Source: Phoronis australis (Eukaryota; Phoronida; Phoronidae). Taken from it: a stretch of 64,000 bases of DNA. The DNA lies in assembly GCA_002633005.1 (NCBI GenBank), contig NMRA01000498.1:117668-181667 (forward strand), given 5' to 3'. Below are positions 49,801 through 59,900 of the stretch, one piece after another (the first letter of the stretch is position 1; the number at the start of each line of letters is the position of its first letter). Under the pieces are notes generated by a model. The model saw only the letters and a program-made list of their open reading frames with translations. It did no database searches and was not told the origin of the DNA. The position numbers and the translations under genes are program-made.

Positions 49801-50617
49801 GTACCTGTAATGTGGTAAGTTTAGGGATGAGCTCGCAACGATCAAAATCTATCACTGTTTTGGTACTTCAAGTTCAAAACTTAGATAAAAAGTTATCAAC
49901 CCGTTCCCGGCAAGAAAAAAAACAAGTGGGCAGAAGCATTAAAAATTAAATAAAGAAAACCAATGTGAAACTTATCGTTCTTGGGAAGTGGCCCTTTGTG
50001 AAGATAAACACAAGTTAACCTTTTTAGTCATTTAGTAATATTTATAATGTACCAAGTTAAAACCACTCTCCAGAGTTGCAGGCTATAACTTTGCAAATGT
50101 CAATACTAACAACAACCATTGTTGAGGCAGTAATGCTAGCAATTACCTTTCCACTTCATTAGCTCAGATCTACTTCAATACAAAGGGCGTGCTGAATAGG
50201 CATCGAATCAGAGCGGTCACCAGTGTAAGCGAGAAATTCTCCACATGTTATGCTGCCTTTCATTTCATTATATGAACAGTGACCTAGATAATATGTAACC
50301 GACCTGTGCCTAATAACGGCTAATTAGAAACCGTTGAAGTCATGTGAACAGTTATGTAAAATAGGCCTGCTTAGTAACTTATTTACAGACTGGTTACTTG
50401 TCTGCGGGCTATGGTGTAACGGCAGAGTAAGCGATCCCTTGCTGAATTTTCTAAAATTCTTGGGCGCAAAATAGATCACAAACAGAACTTGCCTCATTTT
50501 GTGAAAAAGCCGCTTTTCACAGTATTTGTACAAATCAGCAGGTACTTGCACAACTCCTCTTCTTGACCTCTTGGTTCGTGTGGAGATAAGCCTTGCAAAC
50601 GAACGTCCCCTCCACAT
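40807..50617 (-). CDS. FAHD2: FAHD2-type fumarylacetoacetate hydrolase-domain protein, six exons, complete
   Basis: Minus-strand exons: 50617-50493, 47771-47616, 44482-44266, 43311-42980, 42066-41979 and 40869-40807. Together they encode 326 residues (human FAHD2A 314). The first 41 residues are Arg/Lys-rich ([20 protein letters not shown]) and look like a mitochondrial presequence. The conserved protein starts at Met41 (MRFVQF, compare MRLVQF in human). FAH-fold motifs: [14 protein letters not shown] (118-131), the metal-binding pair in [11 protein letters not shown] (Glu171, Glu173), [12 protein letters not shown] with Asp202, KTMDTFCPL, and the LTGTPPGVG loop. FAHD2 is a Mg-dependent FAH-family enzyme of unsettled substrate. 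The first intron has a GC donor (ATGAG/gcaagt), a known minor class; the other five are GT-AG. Intron 1 contains an inverted gag relic; intron 2 an LTR-like region and an N-flanked duplication. Confidence 0.95.
43998..44074 (-). repeat. tRNA-derived sequence (SINE head or tRNA pseudogene)
   Basis: On the minus strand, GCAGTGTGGCCTAGTGTGAT begins with an A-box-like TGGCCTAGTGTGATGG. Further on, GTGGGTTTGAGTCCCAC forms a perfect 5-bp T stem with a B-box-like loop. The ends GCAGTGT and ACACTGC pair. Six extra bases (TTGGTC) separate the T arm from the terminal stem and no clean anticodon arm forms, so it is not a normal tRNA gene. It lies in FAHD2 intron 3. Confidence 0.55.
45472..46318. repeat. 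370-bp direct duplication around N at 45948
   Basis: Positions 45472-45841 recur at 45949-46318 almost without change (for example AAATTCGAAAAG against AAATTTGAAAAG). The second copy starts immediately after the N; about 106 bases separate the end of the first copy from the N. This fits an unmerged contig overlap with a short end extension. Confidence 0.8.
46500..46860 (+). mobile_element. Possible solo LTR
   Basis: The stretch begins TTGTCACGGATTTCCGTGAT. It contains TATA-like sequences (TTTATAAATG, TATATAAATG at about 46790) and, shortly after, AATAAA (about 46813), an order typical of LTR promoter and poly(A) signals. No partner LTR and no target duplication were identified, so this is tentative. 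Confidence 0.35.
48458..48915 (-). mobile_element. LTR-retrotransposon gag fragment, C-terminal half with zinc knuckle
   Basis: The minus strand encodes a CCHC knuckle, [14 protein letters not shown] (C-x2-C-x4-H-x4-C). It is preceded by a helical, acidic stretch and, in other frames further upstream on that strand, by [17 protein letters not shown], which resembles the end of a gag capsid region. Frameshifts and a stop separate the pieces, so this is a dead fragment. It is in the same orientation as FAHD2, in its first intron. Confidence 0.68.
48966..49270 (+). mobile_element. Gag capsid-like fragment in opposite orientation to its neighbour
   Basis: The plus-strand frame has the spacing of retrotransposon gag capsid domains: W-x2-F-x2-KF-x2-YA, then a CLDNL-x4-LEGAAGEFL box, an F in [11 protein letters not shown], and ESVHDW. 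It stops abruptly in low-similarity sequence after about 49270. With the minus-strand fragment at 48458-48915 it seems to be the missing N-terminal half, inverted relative to it. Confidence 0.62.
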
Positions 50618-50959
50618 CTGCTAAACATGACCAATGTGACTACATTTGATCGACTTCGCCGGCCCTGTCGATCAATCGGCTAAGGATTCTGATTGGTTGT
50701 CGATATCAACTTTCGGATACAGACCAATAAGATTTCTTAAACTATTGACTGGTTTAAACAAGCGAAGTGAATAAAATGCCACACAACTGTGTTATTGTAC
50801 GGAAGTCATGTGACTATCGTTACAACGACTAATCGGAACGTGAGGTGAGATCATGTGCTATTTTGTCCAAAATGGCGAGGTAAGGAGTTGTGCAAATTCG
50901 GACTGGTATGCTTTGCTCGGTTGTATTTTTCGATATTTTTGTTCTCGGTGTCTCCAAAA
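50618..50959. promoter_or_regulatory. Probable bidirectional promoter of FAHD2 and the M17 aminopeptidase
   Basis: Only 342 bases separate the FAHD2 start (minus, 50617) from the downstream aminopeptidase ATG (plus, 50960), and 254 bases from its alternative ATG at 50872. The text CCAAAATGGCGAGG around 50868-50880 matches the YY1-type AANATGGCG element often found at start regions. No TATA box is evident. Shared regulation is inferred from the spacing. Confidence 0.6.
50872..50879 (+). CDS. Alternative first coding exon of the M17 aminopeptidase
   Basis: ATGGCGAG followed by the strong donor GTAAGG ends in phase 2. The exon at 53758 begins with a base that completes an Arg codon, so splicing would give a short start MARLPCQL without a presequence. 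Unspliced, the frame stops at the next codon. This is predicted from splice-site phase alone; no transcript evidence is available here. Confidence 0.45.
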
Positions 50960-53900
50960 ATGAGAGCACTACTCCGAAAAAGTTCAGTGGTCTCTAGACT
51001 GTGTTTTGTGTCTTTATGTGATGGAATAAGACTATGTAAGCAGGTAAAACCATGTCACCCGGTCGGAAATCAGTTAAGCCTAGGGCTAAAAAGTAGCAAC
51101 TACCTGGCTACTAACGTGCCACGGGTGACGGTCAGGTAAGAGGCTAGACAATGACCACTGTCTCTAGCTGGTCCCAGTAGAGATGCCAGAAACTGATTAA
51201 AACATCAAAGTCACTTTTACTATCTTTTGCGCATTCCTTGCAACTCGAACAAATAGGCCTACTCAAACTTTTTCTTCCGGGAATCCTTCATTCAATTGCC
51301 CAAATCGGCAACTGGCCAGTTTCAACAGTGCACACAATCTTGGCGGGCTTCCTGTAGTTGCTTCACCATCTCTATTGGGGCCAGCTAGAGACAGTGGTAG
51401 TGTCTAGCAAGAGGCCTACATCGCAACATGGGAGGCGTACAGGCGATGGCTATCTTATGAGCCTTGCTCAACCATTACCTTTTTATTGATAAAATGAAGC
51501 ATAGTAAAAAGTATGCTTGTGAAACAGTAGCTATTTGTTTTATGCATGACTACAACTGAGCGTTGAGATTTTCACTGCCTTAGCAAACCCAAGAATTGTT
51601 ATGAGGACAGATTCTTCCGTTCTATGATCACTTAAGACAGTACCACTTTCTCAACTGGCTCCATACAGTATAGAGATGATGGCCATCTCATAGGCCCTCC
51701 AATTACACTGAAAGCTTTCGGCGAATTATGCCTCACATTGATTAAGCCATCAAAGTCATGTTCCTATATGCACCTTTTTGCTCATAGAAGTACTCTTTAG
51801 GAAGCCGTTGATGTCTTTAACTCTTCCCAGCTTGAACAAATACCTCGTAATCAAAACTTTTTTCGACCAGTCCTTCATTCAGTTGCCCAAATCGGTAACT
51901 GGCCATATTTATCCTGCTTGTGTCAGGGGATAATGATGTCATATCCTTCGTAATTTAAGCTGATAACACTAAGAAATTGCCTATCAATATATTAAGATCT
52001 TTGTTTTCACGTTTTCAAATAGGTGAACAGGATGACAGTGTCTACGTTCATTGTCTCTGCATCATGGCTACTTTGTATTATTTGTTGGATTCAAACTGTT
52101 CAAATTTTGGAAAAAACGATTGTTACCTATTGGCGAGTGGGTTATATTTGAGAACATAGTTTTCGGGGCCCATCTTGAGTTCTTTGTCAGGCACTGGCAG
52201 GATCTCCGTGTTACGTGGTCACCTTTGGGTGGTGCCTGGCAGTCGTCAAACTCCAACTGGTGTAACAGTGGCATGATATAAGGTAATTGTGGAAACGCAC
52301 ATTTTAAAATGTGCCGATTATTGACGATGAAATCGACACATTTCGTTTCATGACAGATAACCCGTGGAAACTTCCTAATCATTCGCGGCCTGAACCTGCA
52401 TCACCGGCGATTGCTTTCCATCGCTAGGCAGAATAACCGGTGCGCAAACCTCAAATCAGTCCTCCGCCAACCTGGGGAATAACTGGACTGCATCATGACG
52501 TACCTGCGGTCAAGTCTACCGAAGAGCCGAGTCGGGGCAGACCATCACCTGAAGACGTGGTGTAAGACGTGCTTCAGATACACATGCAGGGTTAGTCACT
52601 GCTGTGGGGGCCCAAACGATTAGCACACAACCAAGTCCCCAGATCACCAGCTGAAGACCTGGCGTATGCTCCATGATAATCTATTTCGTCCACAGTGATC
52701 AAGTCGACCTCGGGGCTCTGTGCTGGTTGGCGTGAAGAGGTGTGCAGTCCCTCATGACCCTTGCAGATCCGGCTCTGGGTATCTGCGAAAATTTCCAAGT
52801 CCGCAGGAATGTGTCTTGTACCGGCCATTTGTGTCGCTTTCAGAAACGTTGCGGGTTGCGATTCTGAAGTGCCGCTATAGTCGTCTCCCAGGATGGCATC
52901 TGAAGCGGTCTACATTTGTCTAGATCGGCTCACGCTGTGACCGCCGTACTAGCGGCAGTTGGGAACTACATTGTCACGTATCCATTACAGTCGGGTTGGC
53001 GGAGGCCCGACTGGGAAGTTAGCGCACCCGTTGTCCCACTGCCGGAAAGTGCTGATCCAGCTGGTGATCGTAGGGTGACAATCAGGAAGTTTCTGTGGGT
53101 TTTTTATTGTGAAACAAAATGTGCGGATTACATCGTCAATAATCGACACATTTTAAAATGCGCATTTTCACTTTACCCTATATCGTGCCATATATCAACT
53201 GGTGGCTGTCACTTGAGAGGAGGCACTGTGTTTACGAATTACTTGCCATTGGCCAGCACTTCCTCTCAAGTGACATCCAGCAGGTGGTGTTTGACTACCT
53301 CCAAGCACCTCCCAGTGAGTTATTGTTCAATGATGCCCTTGTGCCCTTGTTGTCAAAATCCATCTAATTAAACTTTGAATCGCACACTATGTAAAATTGT
53401 AGTGTCCCTTCTGCAGCTCAGAAGGCAATTAGAATAGTTTGTTAAAATATTGAATTTGCTTCAGCAGGTCAAAAAGGAAAATAAAAATAAAAATGAAATA
53501 ACAAGATTGTTAATCCATAACTAACACCCATGCCAACCGCAGCAACAATCGTAGAAAACCAAACGGTCTTAACTTTCATGATTTGATTTTTGTACTGGTG
53601 CAAAATTGAAAAAAAATTCTGCGCACAAGATTGGGTAAAAAAGGATGCCCAAAGTAATAGCTGTATTACCAATTAAGCACTCTTTCTAATACCTTTAAAT
53701 TCCATTGTCTGTTCCATGCCATGGAATAGTAGTTAATGAAGGGCATTTCATTTATAGGTTACCATGCCAGTTAGACAGTTGCCTGGATGTGACGAGTTCT
53801 GACTATGACTGTGTCGTCTTGGTAACTGAAAAAGTTGACGAACTTACTGGTAAACCCGATTGCTTAAAGCAGCCACTGCTGGAGTTACAGAAGGTATGAA

Positions 53901-56900
53901 TTCTTTTTTCTGACAGTCTTTTTAGGCATGAGTGTTGTACCAACATTAAGCCTCATCTCATGCTGTGTAATTGTCTTGAATGACTGCATCCTGGCAGTTT
54001 TCTTCCAAATACTGATAAGGCAGTGTCGATGCAAATTACAAATTCAGGTCGTTAAACACTTGGCCCGCTTCATAGTACCTTGTTCTTCATCAAGAGATTT
54101 GTACAAGAACGGCTGTCGTCATGAGGCATGTTTATCAGGAAAATTAATGGATCTAAAGTCCTATTGATAGGTGTGGAGTAGATTAGTAACTGCCTTAGCT
54201 GTGGCTTCATGACAGTAAAAAACTGTGGCTTAGATAAACTGATACGGTGGACTAATACTGGTGATTTTTAGACCTGCTTGGTCTCAGAAATTAACTTCCT
54301 CATAAAAACTTAGGTTAGGATCATTTTTACCCAAAAAATACAATAAAAATTTTGCCAAAATGGACACTGTAGGTTTTGGTTCTCTGGTACCCATTATAAA
54401 TCTTTGAACCTTTTTTGTATTTGGTTTGCTATTTGTATTTTCATGTTGGTTTCGTTAACACCAAGACCTAATTGTTGCTAGTTCTGTGATTGTCTGGTCT
54501 TTCTTGGTGTTACCTAATAGTGTCTTGACATGTCTTTGTTTTCTATGGTGTCAAAAAAGTTTCTAATCTCTTGAAATACAGGTTTTCAAACAAGTTCTTA
54601 TAGGAGCTTATAATTTCTTCTTAACAATATAAATTATTTGTTATTTGCAGATAGATGGCGCTGTTGGTAAAAGTGTTGTACTCCTAGCTACAGATGCAGT
54701 TCCCTCAAAGCGACTTGTAAGTGCTGCAAGAATTAATTTTGGTTTAATTTGCTTTTTCTTTGAATAGCAACTGAGATATTGCCAGCCATTTTCTGCGAGA
54801 GGAGTAGTGAAAAGAAGCAGGCTTCATCGCCTGATAGGGATAGAATACTTTTTGGCTTATGATCAGTGCCACCTGCAGTTCAATCTTTTGATTTGGGCAG
54901 AGGTTTAAAGCAATGAGATGTCAGGTGTTTTGATGCTTTGCACTGTCAAATGCTCATACTAGACACGCAAAAAGTCCAACATTGCAAACTGTTGGTGAAC
55001 CAGATAAATTGCTGCAGCAATTTTTTTAGTCTTTGTTAACTTGCCCCCTCTTGCTCGCCAGAATTTGAAATTGGTTCAAGTGAAAAACTGCTGCTTTATG
55101 CTCTCATAATTTGAAAGAGTTGTATGTCGGATGTATCCAGTAATCAGTCTCAGATTGCCTAGCAACCATAAATTGTAATCCTATTACTATGACGTCACGC
55201 TTTTTCAGTTGTTCTCATGAGGCCAGCATTTTTGATAAGATTAAGCTGAATGATTCCCTACCTTCCATAACGAAATATTAAGAGTTCATTCAAACACAAA
55301 GTAAAATCTATCTGACTGTCAGTTTGGGCTGACCAAACTCAAGTACAACGTTGTTTCTTGCCTGCGATATGTGTTCTAATTATGGGTTATGGTGAAGCCC
55401 GTTTAATGTCATACCATTATTGGAGAAGTAGATTAAGCAGGTTCTGACTTGACAGTGACTGTAAACGTTCTTATAAGCTGATCTTGCTAAGTGGAGTGTG
55501 CAGAATATGATGGCTAAACAGGAAACTACAACTGATTTTCATCCAAGTGCCAAGTTCCACTTATAGGGACCCTTGTTTTGGTGATTTCACCCAATCGTCG
55601 TTGCATGACTTACTAATGCATCTCTGGTGTGATAAAAGCAAGATTCTAATTAAAAGTTCATACTCTCTGAGTCAAAAATTGGATATTATGGTTCTTTGTG
55701 GGTGATCTTTCCCTTCAGTTGTTGTAACTTGCCTAAAGTGTAGGTCATGCTTGTCCATTTAGCAAATCTAAGAGGTTTTCAAATCATGCTTCAAAGTTTT
55801 AAGGGTTGTCGATAGTCACAGAGCATTATTTTGTTTCAGAGAACTAGATGGGAAAGTCGTTTTCAATATCTGTTAATAGGCCAAAACCGGCAAATGAATT
55901 GGAGATGATTTAAGTTAAACTTAGTTTTTAGATAAAACAGCGAAGGTATATATGTGCTAGTAAGCGGGGTGAGATTCAGTTTTGCTGATCTTTGAATGAC
56001 GGAAACTGAAAAATATTGACATGCGGGTTCTTCTGAACAAGCTTAATGAAATATGATTCAGTTATATGACATATCATGACAGTAACCAGGATATTCCATT
56101 ATCCAGTGGGCTCCACTGTTCTTCACTAATTTTGCAGATCTCTCTCTTCTTTGTATTATTCAACATGAAGTTGATGCTTTTCATTTTAGGTGTTCTCGCC
56201 TACGGGACCATTAAACCGTGACTATGACGACGTGAGGAGATTTGCTGAGGCTGCCAGTGCTGGAGTGAAAAGGTACTCTGCTCAAACTGTGCTGTTAAAG
56301 TTACATTTTTAAACTGTTTAGCAGGCTACAAAACAATAATATCAAATTACACCTCTTATTTTGGTTTCAAATACTCTTTTACTGTTTGCGGTGCTCTTGA
56401 TATTTGAAGATAACCAGTTTAAAAGGTATATTTTGAAACATGAAAAGAAAAAGGCTGACAATTACCTTAATCATTGTTGTGTTGGTACAAAGCAAAGTTT
56501 GGCTGTCACAGGAGTTAGTAAAAAGAGAAATGTTCACATCATAAAGAAGGCTGTGTTTTATAGTATTTAAAAAACAAATTACTACAAGTAGAGCATTTGA
56601 AGATCATTGACTATCAAACTATAACTTACTTTGAAAAAGTTATAGAAACAAACTTCAAACAAGCAATGTGTTCTTTCTTGTATTTCAGGGCTGTTGACGC
56701 AGGAAGTAAAAAGCCCTTGTTGCTGACAATGCCTCATGCCAGCTACAAAAATGCCCAGAAGGTGGCAGCACTTGGTGCCTTGCAGACCCTCTATGTGGTA
56801 TGATAGAAAGGCTTCTTTTCTCTGCAATTTCATAGAAAATTTTCATGCCAACTCTAGGGTACAGAATGTTTGATTCTTTTCAGAATGAAGTTTAGGCATG

Positions 56901-59900
56901 TTATGCATTCTGTCATCATACTTAGCGTGATTAGATTTCAACAGCGCAAGATTCATGCTGAATAGTTATTGCTAATTTTCACCAAGCTGCAGTCTTTCCA
57001 TGATTGTTTACTTAAATCTGATTGCAAAAATTTGAAGTGACATCAGTGCTTAAAACACCAGCAACATTCAATAATTTGTCAGTCTTAGTAAATAAACAGT
57101 ATCTGAATGCTCGATCCTATTTGTAATCTTTTTTACAAGCTTTGCAAAGCTTATAGCGCTTCTTTTTTCTATGTTTAGCCTCTAGAGATCCGTGAAGATG
57201 TGCCTGAGAGAGTGAGGAAGGTTGACAAACTTGGAATTTGGTTGGAAAAGGACGATGGCTCCTTCGTGAAAACTCTCACTGCTCTGGAGAGTGGAAGGTA
57301 TCTCTTTGATGTTCTGTTTGTTTTCGTGTGAGCTCTTTAAACATCCTGACATTTTTCTTTTTTTCAAAAGTCATTCTTGTTTCTCAGTTTCTTTGTTCTT
57401 GTTGCATTATTTTTTTGCTGTCGGATGGTCTGAGAATTGACTGCCCCCTTGCGAAAAGTCGACAAACGAACAATAAGTTTTACCCGCAACGTGTTGTTTC
57501 TTGGGTAAAATGGCCGCTGGGAAAAGAAGGTGTGTCAAGAATGCTGCGTTCTGATTGGTCAGTTAAGCCGTCACTCAAAATCCTGGCAATAGGTCAATTG
57601 TTTTTGAAGCAGTGCCACCTGTGAAGTCTTGCAGGGAAACTAATGTGGGCTTCTAAAGGCATTTTGAGACCAACAATCATGATATCAAAGGGAGGATTGT
57701 TCAGCATAATACCTAATATGTTTTCTTAATACCGAATAATTTTATACCAAACATAGACATTTTATTTCATTTGGTTTGTCAACTTTTTGATTTGTGTGTT
57801 ATATTCTTCTGGTAAAGGTAAGGTTATGTCTTCTTGCTTGTCCTTCTTGAATGCTTTAATTTCTAAATCATCTGGCTATTACAAAAATTATTTCTGAATC
57901 AATCTTACAGTACTGTAGTTAGCATCTCAAGAATTGTATGATCAGGCTTACTTTAAAATCCAGCTTCTGCCCACAGGTCTGGTAATTGGAATTATGTTGC
58001 ACACTCAGCAGAATTAATGAGAAACATAATATGGCAACATTGTACAAATGTTTTAGCTTGTAAATGGTCACATTTCTGGTTCAATTTTCAAACTTCAAAA
58101 ACCTAATTATGTGTACTTTTCACAAATTATTCAAATGTGTTTTTAATAACTTTCAAAACCGAAATTAAAAAAAATACTTTTGTCTACCCCAGTGTGTTTA
58201 TGATGGGTCTGATTATCTTGAGAACGATAACATCAGCTGCGTGAGGTGATGCACAGTAATTAACTACAACTACACGGTGTGTTTGATCAATGCTGGCAAA
58301 TTTCAAGGTACACAAACCAGTCGAGTTGCCCAATCTCAACGGGTGGTGGTGTCAACATAGGTTTCTTTTTATGATTACTCTTTGTAACAGGTTATCAATC
58401 ATTCCAAAAGAGGCCAAGGCAGTTTTGACGTGAAAATTTACATAAAATTAATTAAATTTGTGCACCTGGAGTTGAAACATTTAACTATTGGATTACGTAA
58501 AGGTAACTGCCACTTAATTTTAATTGTTTTTAACATTTTAATCAGTCGGTGTGCTTGTGTTCTGTCAGCCTCACTAGCGCGACAGGTACGTATTTGTTAA
58601 CCTGTGAGGAAGGTGAGGACATAAAACGATAACATCAGCGGATCATGCTGTAATTGTGTTTTGCTGTTTCTGACAGTTTTGCGGAGTCTATAAAAATTCG
58701 TCACTGTCATCTGGCTACTTTGTAGTCAATCCTCTTACAAAATTTTTAAAGCGTTTGTAACTGCAAATGTGTCTCAGAAACCCATGCGTGAATTGCATTC
58801 TTGTATTTTCAGCTGCGATGAAGCTGGCCAGGTCTCGTTGTGGCCGTTGTAGTTCCAATGCCAAAATCGTTTGTTAATTCATTGCTAGGAAACTGTTGAA
58901 ACAAGGATTTGGTTGTATGCCATGAGATCAGTGGGGAAATGTTCAAATATCGCATGTTGATTGTTTCTATAAAACGTTTGCTCTGCTAGATTTTGTGGAA
59001 CAGAGCTCCAGAGGTTGTATCATGATATGTTGCCATGGCCACAGCAAAATCATGATTCATTGACCTCACACTAAACTCACTGGCAAATAATTTTAGCACC
59101 TTGACCTGCTATCTGGTATTGGGTAAAAGAGATGAACATGCCATTCTCGAATGGAGAAAAACACATAGTTTTTGGTGTCGTGCTCCTTTAAAGACCAGAA
59201 AAGTAACTTTGAAAACCCACGTGTTTATTTCATGTATTGAAATGGAACCCTCTGTTTTGGTTATTTTTACGCAAGTTAAGCAATCCTAATTATACAATAA
59301 CTCCATGGACTGAATCGTGCAGTTTTTTAGTTTCTTCAACATGAAGTTTCACCGTTGCTATGGTAACTCGCATTATTCCAGTTTGAAGTTTGCAATCACA
59401 CGGCTTGGGACTTGAAACTAATGTTTAGGATTACATAACAAGGGTTCCCTAATTGTGCATCAATGGTTCTTGTTCTTGTCACAGACTGGTGTGCAGAGAC
59501 ATTGGTGGATCTGATCCTGAGAGGATGGCGGCGCCCCAAGTGGCGGAATATCTTACTGACTTGTTCAAGGGCACGCCTGTCAAGGTAGGTAGGTGCTTGG
59601 TAGTTAGGCAGTTACATTTTTACTCTGTTGCTTTAAATTGTATTGGCCATTTAGGATAGTTATAGTTTCATAAGGAATGACGCTTGATCAAGTACCTGTT
59701 TTTGTTTCCAGTCTAATTTTAGTTTACGATTTATGTTTGCTGTGTAGCTTAGGCATACGTTTCTCTGTGGTTCACGATTTGTTCATTTTACAGAGTGGCA
59801 TCATTTAAGAAGAGCATTGGATTGTTTTATTCTCCTAAATGTCCCGACTATTAAAATTGTTTTGGAACCCAAAACTAATTAGCAAGTGAAGGCAAATCAA

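Noticed and set aside
52592-52828. Minus-strand frame with a protein-like composition
   Set aside because: It lies between the inverted repeat copies. No family is recognised and no exon borders fit the host gene.
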